Part shown: piece after piece, positions 10,259 to 18,789 of the stretch
Position numbering within the stretch: the stretch's first letter is position 1
How the letters are laid out: every line of letters begins with the position of its first letter
Assembly: GCA_030681035.1 (NCBI GenBank)
Contig: JAUXUI010000107.1
Span: forward strand, 1-34,300
DNA: 34,300 nucleotides
Source of the DNA: Lysobacteraceae bacterium
Lineage (GTDB): Bacteria; Pseudomonadota; Gammaproteobacteria; Xanthomonadales; Xanthomonadaceae
Direction: 5' to 3'
Notes under the pieces: generated by a model
What the model was told of the DNA's origin: nothing
Databases searched by the model: none
Seen by the model: only the letters and a program-made list of their open reading frames with translations
Program-made: the position numbers and the translations under genes

Positions 10259-11302
10259 CTATTTTGCCGGAACCGGCTGCGGCACCGCTGCCAACCCTGC
10301 CATATCCCAACGTGGTCGCACCGTGATGGCGAGCGGCTCGCTGGCCCCGGCGGCAAGGCGCAAGGCGCCGGCAAACGCAATCATCGCGCCATTGTCGGTA
10401 CACAGCTCCGGTGGCGGAAAACACACGCGCACGCGCAGGCGCTCGCCCATCGCCAGCAGCCGTTCGCGCAGGCAGCGATTGGCACCGACACCGCCAGCCA
10501 CCACCAGGGTGCGCGCGTTGCCTTGCTTGAGCGCGCGCTCACACTTGATCGCCAGGGTATCGGCCACCGCATCCTGAAATGCAACCGCAATGTTCGCACG
10601 CGTTTGCTCGCTGCGATCACTGCGCTCAAAGGCCAGCATCACCTGCGTCTTCAGCCCGGAAAAGCTGAAATCCAGGCCGGGGCGATCGGTCATCGGGCGC
10701 GAAAACGTGAATATACCGGCACGCCCACGCTCGGCCAGCGCTGCCAATTGCGGGCCACCCGGATAGGGCAGGCCCATCAGCTTGGCGGTCTTGTCGAACG
10801 CCTCGCCGGCGGCATCGTCCAGGGTTTCGCCAAGCAATCGATAATCGCCTATGCCCTGCACGTCCACCAACTGGGTATGTCCGCCGGAAACCAGCAACGC
10901 CACGAAGGGCGGCGCGGGCGGATCGGGGTCGAGCAGCGGCGCCAGCAAATGGCCTTCCATATGGTGTACGCCGATCGCCGGCACATCCAGCGCCCAGGCC
11001 AGCGCACGGCCGGTAGCGGCGCCAACCAGCAGCGCACCCACCAGGCCCGGCCCGGCGGTATAGGCCACACCGCCGATATCGCGCAGCGTCAACCCGGCTT
11101 CGGCCAGGGTCTGGCGAATCAGCGGCAGCAGCTTGCGTACATGGTCGCGGCTGGCCAGCTCTGGCACCACACCGCCATATTGCGCGTGCAGCTCGATCTG
11201 GCTGTACAGTGCCTGCGCCAGCAGCCCGCGCTGGCTGTCATGGATCGCCACCCCGGTTTCATCACAGGAGGTTTCGATGCCGAGCACCCGCAAGGGGGAC
11301 AT
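10259..11302 (-). CDS. tsaD: tRNA N6-adenosine threonylcarbamoyltransferase TsaD
   Basis: TsaD, with TsaB and TsaE, transfers the threonylcarbamoyl group to A37 of tRNAs decoding ANN codons. The 347-residue product has the N-terminal [31 protein letters not shown], the metal-binding HHMEGH (113-118, His114 and His118), LVSGGHTQL, and [15 protein letters not shown], with CTDNGAMIA near the end. These are all diagnostic of the Kae1/Qri7 family. The Met at 11302 places the usual short lead before the IETSCDET motif; a Met 12 codons upstream is a less likely alternative. It diverges from rpsU across 97 bp, as in many gammaproteobacteria. Confidence 0.96.
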   Translation of the reverse strand: MSPLRVLGIETSCDETGVAIHDSQRGLLAQALYSQIELHAQYGGVVPELASRDHVRKLLPLIRQTLAEAGLTLRDIGGVAYTAGPGLVGALLVGAATGRALAWALDVPAIGVHHMEGHLLAPLLDPDPPAPPFVALLVSGGHTQLVDVQGIGDYRLLGETLDDAAGEAFDKTAKLMGLPYPGGPQLAALAERGRAGIFTFSRPMTDRPGLDFSFSGLKTQVMLAFERSDRSEQTRANIAVAFQDAVADTLAIKCERALKQGNARTLVVAGGVGANRCLRERLLAMGERLRVRVCFPPPELCTDNGAMIAFAGALRLAAGASEPLAITVRPRWDMAGLAAVPQPVPAK

Positions 11303-11319
11303 GGTCGTGTTTGGTGGTG

Positions 11320-11349
11320 TTGCCAGTGCAGGGGCCATCGGCGTATCAT
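11320..11349 (+). promoter_or_regulatory. Probable sigma-70 promoter of rpsU
   Basis: TTGCCA (11320-11325) and TATCAT (11344-11349) are separated by 18 bp and lie about 50 bases before the rpsU start codon, a plausible -35/-10 pair. The assignment is by eye; no start-site data are available. Confidence 0.5.
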
Positions 11350-11399
11350 ACCCGGCTCGCCCGGTGCTTCGGGCGGTAACCGTATCAACGAGAACCCTT

Positions 11400-11615
11400 A
11401 TGCCGAACGTCAAAGTACGCGAGAACGAGCCCTTCGAGTTTGCCCTGCGCCGCTTCAAGCGCACCTGCGAAAAAGCTGGTGTGTTGGCCGAAACCCGCAA
11501 GCGCGAGTTCTATGAGAAGCCTACGCAAGAGCGCAAGCGCAAAGCCGCTGCCGCAGTCAAGCGTCACCTGCGTCGCGTTGGCCGCGACGTGACCAAGCGT
11601 CAGCGCCTGTACTAA
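11400..11615 (+). CDS. rpsU: 30S ribosomal protein S21
   Basis: S21 is a small basic protein of the 30S subunit that helps base-pairing of the mRNA with the 16S 3' end. The 71-residue product begins [20 protein letters not shown] and ends in [18 protein letters not shown], matching gammaproteobacterial S21 throughout in length and sequence. The start follows the sequence AACGAGAACCCTT without a strong Shine-Dalgarno, which is not unusual for this gene. It begins the macromolecular-synthesis region (rpsU, yqeY, dnaG) and is followed by its own hairpin terminator. Confidence 0.97.
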   Translation: MPNVKVRENEPFEFALRRFKRTCEKAGVLAETRKREFYEKPTQERKRKAAAAVKRHLRRVGRDVTKRQRLY

Positions 11616-11639
11616 GCTGCGGCGCCGCGCCCTTGCAAG

Positions 11640-11673
11640 AAGCCGGCCGTGCTTTGGCGCTGCCGGCTTTTTT
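11640..11673 (+). terminator. Rho-independent terminator after rpsU
   Basis: An 8-bp stem AAGCCGGC (11640-11647) / GCCGGCTT (11662-11669) is followed by six T residues (11668-11673). It lies 25 bases after the rpsU stop. It would separate or attenuate rpsU relative to yqeY, as the internal terminator does in the E. coli rpsU-dnaG-rpoD operon. Confidence 0.85.
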
Positions 11674-11715
11674 GCGTCTTGAAAATCCCGAGTCACAACC
11701 GCAGGAGCCCCCGCC

Positions 11716-12162
11716 ATGTCACTCAAACAACAACTTAGCGACGACATGAAAGCCGCAATGAAAAGCGGCGACAAGACCCGCCTCGGCGTGATCCGTCTGA
11801 TCAACGCTGCAATCAAGCAGCGCGAGGTTGATGAGCGCATCACGCTGGATGACGCACAGGTGCTGGCGGCACTCGAGAAAATGCTCAAGCAGCGCCGCGA
11901 TTCAATCAGCCAGTATGAGAATGCTGGCCGCGAAGACCTCGCCAGCGTCGAGCGCTTCGAGGTCGAGGTGATTCAGGGTTATCTGCCGACCCAGCTGAGT
12001 GCCGAAGAAGTGGCCGCCGCGATCAGCGAAGCCATCACCCAGACCGGGGCCAGCGGCCCGCAGGACATGGGCAAGGTGATTGGCGCGCTCAAGCCCAAGC
12101 TGGCGGGTCGCGCCGACATGGGCCAGGTGTCGGCGCAGGTGAAGGCGCGGCTCAGCGCCTGA
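11716..12162 (+). CDS. yqeY: GatB/YqeY domain-containing protein
   Basis: YqeY is a free-standing form of the C-terminal domain of the GatB amidotransferase subunit; its role is unclear, though the domain binds tRNA in GatB. The 148-residue product shows the whole family pattern: an N-terminal helix LKQQLSDDMKAAMKSGDKTRLGVIR, then KMLKQRRDSISQYENAGREDLA, EVIQGYLPTQLSAEEV and a C-terminal GPQDMGKVIGALKPKLAGRADMG. GCAGGAG at 11701-11707 serves as ribosome site. The location between rpsU and dnaG is its usual place in Xanthomonadales. Confidence 0.92.
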   Translation: MSLKQQLSDDMKAAMKSGDKTRLGVIRLINAAIKQREVDERITLDDAQVLAALEKMLKQRRDSISQYENAGREDLASVERFEVEVIQGYLPTQLSAEEVAAAISEAITQTGASGPQDMGKVIGALKPKLAGRADMGQVSAQVKARLSA

Positions 12163-12184
12163 CCCCGCGCCTGCCCCGGGGTCA
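12160..12184. terminator. Palindrome over the convergent yqeY / DoxX-like stop codons
   Basis: TGACCCCG (12160-12167) and CGGGGTCA (12177-12184) form an 8-bp inverted repeat whose ends are the two stop codons. It could act as a shared 3' hairpin. There is no T-tract, so intrinsic termination is uncertain. Confidence 0.4.
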
Positions 12185-12607
12185 TCGCCGCGAACCGGGC
12201 GAGAACAGCGTGTCGTGATCGCGCAGCAGGAACAGCGCAATGCACGCCGCCAGCATCGGCCAGGCTGCAAAGAACAGTAGATTCGGACCGGGGGCAAACG
12301 GCGCAAGGTACATCTTCCACGCCGCCAAGGTGGATACGGTGTGCATGACCAGCACCGCGCCGTAGGTCCAGAGCTTGAAATAGCCGAGGGCAAAACCGAG
12401 CAGTATCAATAGCTGCACCGCGCCGACGACAAGAAACACGGTCGATGCCATCCCGCTCACGCCGTAAAAGTTGCCAAATACGCCCGCCGCGTGCTCCGGC
12501 CGCACGAATTTGTCCAACGTCCACGGCAACATCACCGCCAGCACGCCAAGGCGCATCAGCAGTAGTGATAGCGGCAGATGGCGAAGTGAAGCGTGGTTGC
12601 TGCTCAT
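12182..12607 (-). CDS. DoxX-like small membrane protein
   Basis: This 141-residue protein has four hydrophobic helices (about 14-30, 48-75, 82-98, 108-128). Features such as LLLMRLGVLAVMLPWTLDKFVRPEHAAGVFGNFYG in the first third resemble the DoxX/SURF4-like family, where a similar amphipathic KF-P-x-H-F stretch follows helix 1. Its function is unknown. It is oriented against yqeY and dnaG and splits the usual rpsU-yqeY-dnaG series. An upstream GGAGTTCAGCC on the minus strand (about 12608-12618) supports the start. Confidence 0.7.
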   Translation of the reverse strand: MSSNHASLRHLPLSLLLMRLGVLAVMLPWTLDKFVRPEHAAGVFGNFYGVSGMASTVFLVVGAVQLLILLGFALGYFKLWTYGAVLVMHTVSTLAAWKMYLAPFAPGPNLLFFAAWPMLAACIALFLLRDHDTLFSPGSRR

Positions 12608-12827
12608 GGCTGAACTCCTGTCATGCGTGCGCGAGTGGTCACCTTAACCCCCGGCTCACGTAGCCGCCAGTACCCGCGGACCGCCATGTGCTACCGAACG
12701 ACCGGGCCGACGCAACGGCTGGTCCGGTGCTGCGGGCTACCGCTACACGCTTTCGCTTAAGCGCGTTACGGCGCTGAATATGGCGTGCGGCTGGTGCGAG
12801 TACCCGCATCGACGATCAGTCTGGCAG

Positions 12828-12978
12828 GTCGCCCACAGGGTGGGCTCCTACAGTGAGCGATCACCGCTTTCGTGGGAGCGCGCCTGCGCACGAAGCTCTT
12901 TCGCCAGTTCGTTCGCCGGCAGGGCGGCTCCCACAGAAGCACTGGCTCGCACCGGCATGCAACACAGTTGCTCCTGCA
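12828..12978. repeat. REP cluster / BIME; second arm of a 135-bp dispersed inverted repeat
   Basis: The cluster contains GTCGCCCACAGGGTGGGCTC (from 12828) and a palindromic pair CGTGGGAGC (12871-12879) with GGCTCCCACAG (to 12936). Its end resembles GTTGCTCCTGCA. The stretch 12844-12978 is the reverse complement of 25526-25660 with 6 mismatches in 135 aligned bases (my count). The intergenic region 12608-13159 (552 bp) otherwise holds no gene I can support. Confidence 0.85.
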
Positions 12979-12989
12979 GATGAGCGCAA

Positions 12990-13135
12990 CCGCATTTTTG
13001 TAAGTGCCACCCTGTGGGCGACCGAGCGAAGCAAAGTCGCGACTGGCAAACCCCGCCTTTGCTACGCTCGGTCAGCTGCTGCGCAGCAGCGCATCGCTGC
13101 GCGATGCTATGCCTTCGCTACGCTCGGTCAAGTTC
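12990..13135. repeat. REP half-unit and CTACGCTCGGTCA direct repeats upstream of dnaG
   Basis: CCACCCTGTGGGCGACCGAGCGAAG is split around 13009-13030, and TTTGCTACGCTCGGTCAG (near 13058) recurs as CTTCGCTACGCTCGGTCAA (near 13113). A palindrome CAGCTGCTGCGCAGCAGCG lies between. These resemble the tails of the REP units at 431-510 and 25400-25490. The dnaG promoter must lie in or beyond this repetitive leader. Confidence 0.55.
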
Positions 13136-13159
13136 AACGGACTGCTAAACTGGTACGTC

Positions 13160-14878
13160 ATGGCCCGCCTCTCCGACGCATTTCTTGATGACCTGCTTGC
13201 CCGCACCGATATCGTTGAGGTGATTGGCGCGCGGGTGGAAATCAAGCGCGCCGGCCGTGAGTATTCGGGCCGCTGCCCGTTTCACGATGAGCGCTCGCCC
13301 AGCTTCACGGTCAGCCCAACCAAGCAGTTCTACCACTGCTTTGGCTGTGGCGCGCACGGCACCGCGATCAAGTTTTTGATGGAATACGATCGCATGGAGT
13401 TTCTCGATGCGATCGAGGAGCTGGCCAAGCGCGCTGGTATCGAAGTGCCGCACGACGCAGTGCGTCGCGATTCCAGTGAGGACAGCCAGCCGCTGTATGC
13501 GGCGCTCGATGCGGCCACCCGGTTTTTCGCCGAACAACTGCACACCAGCTCCAGCGCCCGCGCCTACCTCGACCGCCGCGGCGTGGATGAAGCCACCCGC
13601 GAGCGCTTCGCCATCGGTTACGCACCCGATGGCTGGGAGGGCCTGAAGAACGCGCTGGGCGGTGATGCACAGCGCATGGCGGTGCTCGACCGCGTCGGCC
13701 TGCTGTCGAAGAACGATGCCGGCCGGGTTTACGACAAGTTCCGCGCACGGCTGATGTTTCCGATCCACGACCGCCGTGGCCGGGTGATCGCGTTCGGTGG
13801 CCGGGTGCTGGAAAAAGAGGACGGCCCGAAATACCTCAACTCGCCGGAAACGAGTCTGTTCCACAAGGGCCGCGAACTGTACGGGCTGTGGCAGGTGCGC
13901 CAGGCGCACAGCAAGATCCCGCAATTGGTGGTGGTGGAAGGCTACATGGATGTGGTCAGCCTGTTTCAGTACGGCGTCGATACGGCGGTGGCCACGCTGG
14001 GTACCGCCACCACACCCGATCACGCTGAACTGCTGTTTCGCAATGCACCCGACGTTCATTTCTGTTTCGATGGTGATCGCGCCGGCCGCGATGCAGCATG
14101 GAAAGCGGTCGAGTCGATACTGCCTCGAATGCGGGATGGCCGCCAAGCGTTTTTTTTGTTCCTTCCCGATGGTGAGGATCCTGATTCGATCGTGCGCAAG
14201 GAGGGTGCCACCGGATTCGAACAACGCATTCGGGGCGCCATGCCCCTGTACGAGTTCTATTTCAACGAGCGTCGCGCCGGTCTGAATCTGGCTACCGCCA
14301 CTGGTCGCGGCGCCTTTGCCGACCGCTGCAAGCCTGACCTGGACAAAGTGCCGGACGGCGGATTTCGTAATCAGCTGTTCGCGCGGCTTACTGACACCGT
14401 TGGCGACAAGCTTTGGCTCCGAAAGACGCTTGGCGCCTCGACGAGCGCGAGCGGCACCCGCGCCTCGGCCACGCCCAAGCGCAGTCTGGTGCGCAGCGCG
14501 ATCGTGCTGCTGCTGCAGCAGCCCGCGCTAGCGCTGCAGCTGCAGACACCGTTCCGCTTCGCCGCGCTGCGCCAGCCCGGCATCGCGCTGCTGGTCGAGT
14601 TGCTGCAACTGGTCGTCCAGCGGCCCGACATCGGCACGGGCTCGCTGGTCGAGTATTTCGCCGGCCGCGACGAGCACGCGGCGTTGCAGAAGCTGGCGAT
14701 GCAGTCGCTGCCGGGCGACGCGAGCACCCTGCTCGCTGAATTCACCGACGCCATCGCGCAGCTTGACCGCCAAACCCTCGCGCAACGCATCGGCGAGTTG
14801 CAACTGCGACAGCGCGATCCCGGCCTGAATGATGCGGAGAAGGATGAGCTGCGCGCATTGTTGAGCAGCCGGCGCTGA
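13160..14878 (+). CDS. dnaG: DNA primase
   Basis: DnaG makes RNA primers at the replication fork and works with the DnaB helicase. The 572-residue product begins with the zinc-binding domain (Cys39, His42, Cys60, Cys63 in CPFHDERSP and FYHCFGCG, matching E. coli 40/43/61/64). The RNA-polymerase core follows with FGGRVL and YLNSPET, then the TOPRIM motif VVVEGYMDVVSL and the metal-binding FDGDRAGRDA. The C-terminal roughly 140 residues form the DnaB-binding helical domain. The Met at 13160 is chosen by homology; the reading frame stays open upstream into repeats. In E. coli dnaG is followed by rpoD, but here an unrelated gene follows. Confidence 0.96.
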   Translation: MARLSDAFLDDLLARTDIVEVIGARVEIKRAGREYSGRCPFHDERSPSFTVSPTKQFYHCFGCGAHGTAIKFLMEYDRMEFLDAIEELAKRAGIEVPHDAVRRDSSEDSQPLYAALDAATRFFAEQLHTSSSARAYLDRRGVDEATRERFAIGYAPDGWEGLKNALGGDAQRMAVLDRVGLLSKNDAGRVYDKFRARLMFPIHDRRGRVIAFGGRVLEKEDGPKYLNSPETSLFHKGRELYGLWQVRQAHSKIPQLVVVEGYMDVVSLFQYGVDTAVATLGTATTPDHAELLFRNAPDVHFCFDGDRAGRDAAWKAVESILPRMRDGRQAFFLFLPDGEDPDSIVRKEGATGFEQRIRGAMPLYEFYFNERRAGLNLATATGRGAFADRCKPDLDKVPDGGFRNQLFARLTDTVGDKLWLRKTLGASTSASGTRASATPKRSLVRSAIVLLLQQPALALQLQTPFRFAALRQPGIALLVELLQLVVQRPDIGTGSLVEYFAGRDEHAALQKLAMQSLPGDASTLLAEFTDAIAQLDRQTLAQRIGELQLRQRDPGLNDAEKDELRALLSSRR

Positions 14879-14986
14879 GGGCTGCGTTGCCGTTGCCGTA
14901 TGTGACTTTGGTCGCGGCGACGTGCCACATTCCCCGGTACTCGATTCACCCCTAACCTGTGCCCTCACTTTCAAGGGGGTTCAGCG

Positions 14987-15973
14987 ATGTTCCGATTCAT
15001 CCATCTCAACCGTTTCACCGCGACATCCATGGCCATGCTGGCGCTGCTTGCGCAACCAGCCATCGCCTGTGATCTGTGTTCGGTGTATACTGCGCAATTG
15101 GCCGACGGCCAAGGCGCCGAAGGCTGGTTCGTTGGTATCGCCGAACAATACACGCGCTATGACGAACTGCGCGACGAAGGCCGCCGCATACCCGATGGCG
15201 GCCAGTATCTGAAGAGTTCGGTCACGCAGTTGCTGGTGGGTTATGGCGTGAACGCGCACTGGACCATGCAGGCCAACTTGCCCTACATTGATCGTCGCTT
15301 CAAGCGTCCGGACGGCGATAACTTCGAGCGCGGCAGCGAGACCGGCATCGGAGATTTGACCGTAACCACGCAGTATCTTGCCTATCGACACGATGACGAA
15401 GACAGCACCTTCACCCTGCGCTTTTTGGGTGGTTTGAAGTTCGGCACTGGCGATAGTGATCGCTTACGCGAGGAGCTGGATGAAGAACATCACGACGAAG
15501 GCGACGGACACGACGACGGCATCCCCAGCGGTATTCATGGCCACGATCTGGCCTTGGGTTCCGGCTCCACCGACATCATTTTTGGCACATCGATCTTCGG
15601 CCGACAGGGCCGTTGGCTGTACAACGGTGATGCGCAATATGTGCTGCGCAGCAGGGGTGACATCGATTACGAATACGGTGATGATTTACAGTGGTCGCTT
15701 GGGTTCGGCCGCTATCTGAGCCTGCAACACGACAGCACCGTGGCACTGCAAGCCGTGCTGTCTGGCGAAGACAAGCAGTTCGACAATCTTGCCGGGGAAC
15801 GAGCAGCCGATACCAAACAGCAATCCGTATTTCTTGGCCCGAAACTGTCTGCCACCTTCGGCACCCGCTTTTCGCTCGATTTGCGCTTTGATTTCCCGCT
15901 TGACACCGACAATAGCGCCATTCAAATCACGCCCGGCTGGCGTGCTCGTGCGGCGTTCGTAGCGCATTTCTAA
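14987..15973 (+). CDS. Outer-membrane beta-barrel-like protein with CDLC motif and His-rich loop
   Basis: The 328-residue product has a signal peptide (cleavage probably after Ala27). The mature chain starts CDLCSVYTAQL, a CxxC pair at its very N-terminus (Cys28, Cys31). The rest shows alternating beta-strand patterns with aromatic ends and closes in RARAAFVAHF, with terminal Phe as in outer-membrane barrels. A loop at about 161-187 is strongly acidic and rich in His (His168, 169, 175, 184, 186), suggesting metal binding. I do not know the function; it resembles the uncharacterised CDxC-type barrels. It converges on the heme/copper oxidase assembly genes, which makes copper or another metal a reasonable guess. 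A strong AAGGGGG lies before the start. Confidence 0.65.
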   Translation: MFRFIHLNRFTATSMAMLALLAQPAIACDLCSVYTAQLADGQGAEGWFVGIAEQYTRYDELRDEGRRIPDGGQYLKSSVTQLLVGYGVNAHWTMQANLPYIDRRFKRPDGDNFERGSETGIGDLTVTTQYLAYRHDDEDSTFTLRFLGGLKFGTGDSDRLREELDEEHHDEGDGHDDGIPSGIHGHDLALGSGSTDIIFGTSIFGRQGRWLYNGDAQYVLRSRGDIDYEYGDDLQWSLGFGRYLSLQHDSTVALQAVLSGEDKQFDNLAGERAADTKQQSVFLGPKLSATFGTRFSLDLRFDFPLDTDNSAIQITPGWRARAAFVAHF

Positions 15974-15999
15974 GTTGTATTCGGTGCCGTGCTCGTAGC

Positions 16000-16014
16000 G
16001 CCGTGATTCACGGC
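16000..16014. terminator. Small hairpin at the ctaB 3' end
   Basis: GCCGTG (16000-16005) ATT CACGGC (16009-16014) forms a 6-bp stem overlapping the ctaB stop codon, between convergent genes. No T-tract is visible, so the terminator role is tentative. Confidence 0.3.
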
Positions 16015-16931
16015 ATTGCGGGCACCGCCCCGTACGGCAGCAGCCAACGATCCACCAGCAAAAACGCGAACAACGCCATCAGGTAGATGATCGAGTAATT
16101 GAATACCTTCATCGCGTAGGCTTCGTTGGGCGGGCGCATCAGGCGCACGGCGTAGTACAGGAACACTGCATTGAGCACCAGCGCGCCGCCGAGGTAGAAC
16201 CCGCCGCTCATGTGTGTGACCCACGGCAACACGGTTACTACCGTCAGCAGGATGGTGTACAGCAATATCTGCAAGCGGGTGTAATGCACGCCATGGGTAA
16301 CCGGCAGCATCGGTACTTGCGCACGCGAGTAATCGGCGCGGCGGAAAATCGCCAGCGCCCAGAAATGCGGCGGTGTCCAGACATAGATGATCAGCACCAG
16401 CAGCAGCGCGTAGGGATGCAGCTCGCCGGTGATCGCGACCCAGCCCAGCGCCGGTGGCGCGGCACCGGCCAGCCCGCCGATGACGATGTTCTGCGGTGTC
16501 GCACGCTTGAGAAACACCGTGTAGATCACCGCGTAGCCAATCAGCGAGGCAAACGTCAGCAGCGCAGTCAGCACGTTGACCCACACCAGCAGCACCGTCA
16601 TCGACAACACCGCCAACGCCAGCGCAAAGATCAACGCGTTGAGTGGTGTAATCTGCCCGACCACGATTGGCCGCCACGAGGTGCGCGTCATCTTGGCGTC
16701 GATGCGCGCATCCAGCAGCTGATTGATGGTGGCCGCAGAGGCAGCAGCAAGCCAAATGCCGATAAAACCAAACAGCGCCGTGCCCAGCGGAGGCAACTGC
16801 GGTGCTATCGGCGGCATTCCCGGGGCGGGATCAACCCGCGCCAACAACATGCCGACGAATGCAGTGAACACGATCAATGCCACCACACGTGGCTTGGTCA
16901 GTTGCCAGTATTGGCGGGCAGTGGCAGTCAT
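16008..16931 (-). CDS. ctaB: Protoheme IX farnesyltransferase (heme O synthase)
   Basis: CtaB/CyoE attaches a farnesyl group to protoheme to give heme O, the precursor of the heme A in the oxidase encoded upstream. The 307-residue protein has about nine hydrophobic helices. The prenyltransferase signature [22 protein letters not shown] carries the Asp-rich metal site (N-x-x-x-D-x-x-x-D), and the second conserved region appears as [29 protein letters not shown]. The length is as in the family. The start at 16931 is chosen because the family begins just before WQLTKPRVV; the frame extends 17 codons upstream without homology. Confidence 0.95.
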   Translation of the reverse strand: MTATARQYWQLTKPRVVALIVFTAFVGMLLARVDPAPGMPPIAPQLPPLGTALFGFIGIWLAAASAATINQLLDARIDAKMTRTSWRPIVVGQITPLNALIFALALAVLSMTVLLVWVNVLTALLTFASLIGYAVIYTVFLKRATPQNIVIGGLAGAAPPALGWVAITGELHPYALLLVLIIYVWTPPHFWALAIFRRADYSRAQVPMLPVTHGVHYTRLQILLYTILLTVVTVLPWVTHMSGGFYLGGALVLNAVFLYYAVRLMRPPNEAYAMKVFNYSIIYLMALFAFLLVDRWLLPYGAVPAMP

Positions 16932-17004
16932 TTCGGATGTTGGTCTTTCGTGGTAGCCGCGCAGTTTACCGTGCGCGGCCATGCAAACCTATTCACGGAC
17001 GCAT

Positions 17005-17074
17005 GTCGCCCACACAGTGGGCTCCTGCAAGGGCGCCTCATGGCGAATTTGTAGGAGCCCACCCTGTGGGCGAC
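17005..17074. repeat. Inverted pair of REP units between ctaA and ctaB
   Basis: GTCGCCCACACAGTGGGCTC (from 17005) faces GTAGGAGCCCACCCTGTGGG (17051-17070) followed by CGAC, so the two units form a long imperfect hairpin. It fills most of the 149-bp gap between ctaA and ctaB and could influence relative expression or mRNA decay within the operon. Confidence 0.75.
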
Positions 17075-17080
17075 CTGGCT

Positions 17081-18214
17081 CTAAATCTGGGTTGCGCGCA
17101 GCCGCGCCAGCAGGCTGACCACAATTGCCAACAGCACCAGGGCACCGGCGTTATGCGCTACCGCCACCCACAGCGGCAGGCCAAGCACGACGTTGCTGAT
17201 GCCAAGGCCAATTTGCGCAAACAAGACGACGACCAGAAGCCAGCCCCACATTGCCAAACCCGAGCTGCGGATCAGGCGCATGGCGGTTGCCAGCAGCACC
17301 AGCGACGCAACGCCAGCCATTATCCGGTGAGCAAGGTGAATCGCGACTCGCGCCGGGCCATCGAGCACGCCGCCCTCGTAATCCACTCCGATACCACGCC
17401 ACAGTACAAAACCCTGCTGGAAATCGTGATTCGGCCACCACCGGCCCTGGCAGGTCGGGAAATCGGCACCACAGGCCAACGCTGCATAGTTGGCTGATGT
17501 CCAACCACCCAGCGCGATCTGCAACACCAGCACTGCCAGTGCAATCCACAGCCACGGCCGAATGCGGGCGAGATCGGCACGCGGCATATCGCGCCCAGCC
17601 GTGCTGCGCCAGGCCATGGTCAGCAACAACGAAAACGTGGCCAGGCCACCCAGCAGATGCCCCATCACCACCACCGGCTTGAGCAGCCAGGTAACTGTCC
17701 ACATGCCCAGCAAGGCCTGAAAGATGATCACTGCCAACGTCAATGGTGCCAACCGGGCCAGCGGTTCGGGTGCGGCGCGCAGCGCCAGGCCCAACAACGC
17801 CACTTCACCGATGGCCGCCAACACACTGGAAGCGATGTAATGCGTGTTCATGTACAAAGCAATCGATACTGCAACTGCGCCACTCGCGGCCAATACCTCC
17901 CACACGCCCTTGTCGGCACGCCGCGCCAACAAAGCCAACACAAGCACCAGCACCCCAAGCGTGGCGGCGATATGACGATGAAACTGCTCGCGCCAGGTTT
18001 TATGTGCTTCAACCGGGCGCGCAAACGCCTCGTTGGCGGCGCTGATTTCGTGGTCGTGCGTGGGCCATGCCGCTTGTCCGTAACAAGTCGGCCAATCGGG
18101 ACAGCTCAAGCCGGCATGCGAAAGCCGCACGAATGCGCCGAACACGATCACCCCGGTCGCAAGTGCGACAGCGAGCCAGGCGATGCGATGGAAATGACGA
18201 TGCAATGGCAGCAT
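17081..18214 (-). CDS. ctaA: Heme A synthase (COX15/CtaA family)
   Basis: CtaA oxidises the C8 methyl of heme O to a formyl group, making heme A. The 377-residue product has about eight hydrophobic helices. Conserved heme-ligand His positions are seen in EAHKTWREQFHRHIAATLG, MGHLLGGLATF, AIHLAHRIMAG and VAHNAGALVLL. The periplasmic Cys pairs are SCPDWPTCYG near the start and CGADFPTCQG in the second half. This is the proteobacterial (COX15-like) type. It follows the Sco-like gene by 29 bp and is separated from ctaB by a REP hairpin. Confidence 0.94.
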   Translation of the reverse strand: MLPLHRHFHRIAWLAVALATGVIVFGAFVRLSHAGLSCPDWPTCYGQAAWPTHDHEISAANEAFARPVEAHKTWREQFHRHIAATLGVLVLVLALLARRADKGVWEVLAASGAVAVSIALYMNTHYIASSVLAAIGEVALLGLALRAAPEPLARLAPLTLAVIIFQALLGMWTVTWLLKPVVVMGHLLGGLATFSLLLTMAWRSTAGRDMPRADLARIRPWLWIALAVLVLQIALGGWTSANYAALACGADFPTCQGRWWPNHDFQQGFVLWRGIGVDYEGGVLDGPARVAIHLAHRIMAGVASLVLLATAMRLIRSSGLAMWGWLLVVVLFAQIGLGISNVVLGLPLWVAVAHNAGALVLLAIVVSLLARLRATQI

Positions 18215-18243
18215 GGCAGATACCCCGGCGGCGAAGAGCCGCG

Positions 18244-18789
18244 TTACTTTATCAAGCGGCCCAGATCACGGCGCAGGCCGGCGGCATCAAATCCAGGCGG
18301 ATAACGCAACACCACAAAACCGTTGGGATCGACCAGATGTACCGGTAACCCTTCCAGGGAGCCGGCTTGTGCCACCTGCTGGCGAAACTCAGCAGATTCA
18401 CGCATGAAAAACATATTGCGAAAGCGTGGCGCCGAGTCCGGAATATCGCCGAACCACAGCACATGTAGACGATCGGCATGTCGGCCCTCGGTGCGCCAGA
18501 CTTTTTCCAGCGCCGCAGCCAGATCAACGCAGGGCGTTGCGCAATCGGCCGGCGCGAACACCACGATGCGCCAAGTACTTGGTTGTGCGCGCCAGGCGTA
18601 GACATCGCCATTCGCACGTACAAGCTGCAACTGCGTCGCGTCGATCGGCTCGGCCAAAAGCTCACCATTGTTGGTGCGGCCACTGGGCTGCCAACCGCTG
18701 AAACGCAGCAAACCGGCGGCGCCGAATGAACCGAAGAAAATCAGCGTTATCGTGATAAGCACGATGCGTGAGCGGGTTTTGTTGTTCAT
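18244..18789 (-). CDS. Sco-like, membrane-anchored thioredoxin-fold protein
   Basis: The 181-residue product has one N-terminal membrane anchor (about 8-29) and a periplasmic domain of thioredoxin-like pattern. The segment FAPADCATPCVDL holds a CxxxC pair like the copper-binding Cys of Sco1/SenC proteins. The later HLVDPNGFVVLRYPPGFD corresponds to the Sco hairpin with D-P-x-G. The usual Sco His, eight residues before that D-P-x-G, does not seem to be present; a His sits three residues before it instead. This type is often found between SURF1 and ctaA in gammaproteobacteria. It may be an oxidase assembly factor or thiol reductase. Its start overlaps the SURF1 stop (ATGA). Confidence 0.75.
   Translation of the reverse strand: MNNKTRSRIVLITITLIFFGSFGAAGLLRFSGWQPSGRTNNGELLAEPIDATQLQLVRANGDVYAWRAQPSTWRIVVFAPADCATPCVDLAAALEKVWRTEGRHADRLHVLWFGDIPDSAPRFRNMFFMRESAEFRQQVAQAGSLEGLPVHLVDPNGFVVLRYPPGFDAAGLRRDLGRLIK

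Noticed and set aside
12620..12830. tRNA or other structured RNA before the REP cluster
   Set aside because: Some GC-rich dyads are present, but no cloverleaf, anticodon arm or TTCRANYC box could be found.
13145..14224. Open frame of 359 codons antisense to dnaG
   Set aside because: It overlaps the clear primase; no motif seen.
15970..16755. Open frame of 261 codons overlapping ctaB in another frame of the same strand
   Set aside because: It is a frame shadow of ctaB, which has the prenyltransferase signatures.
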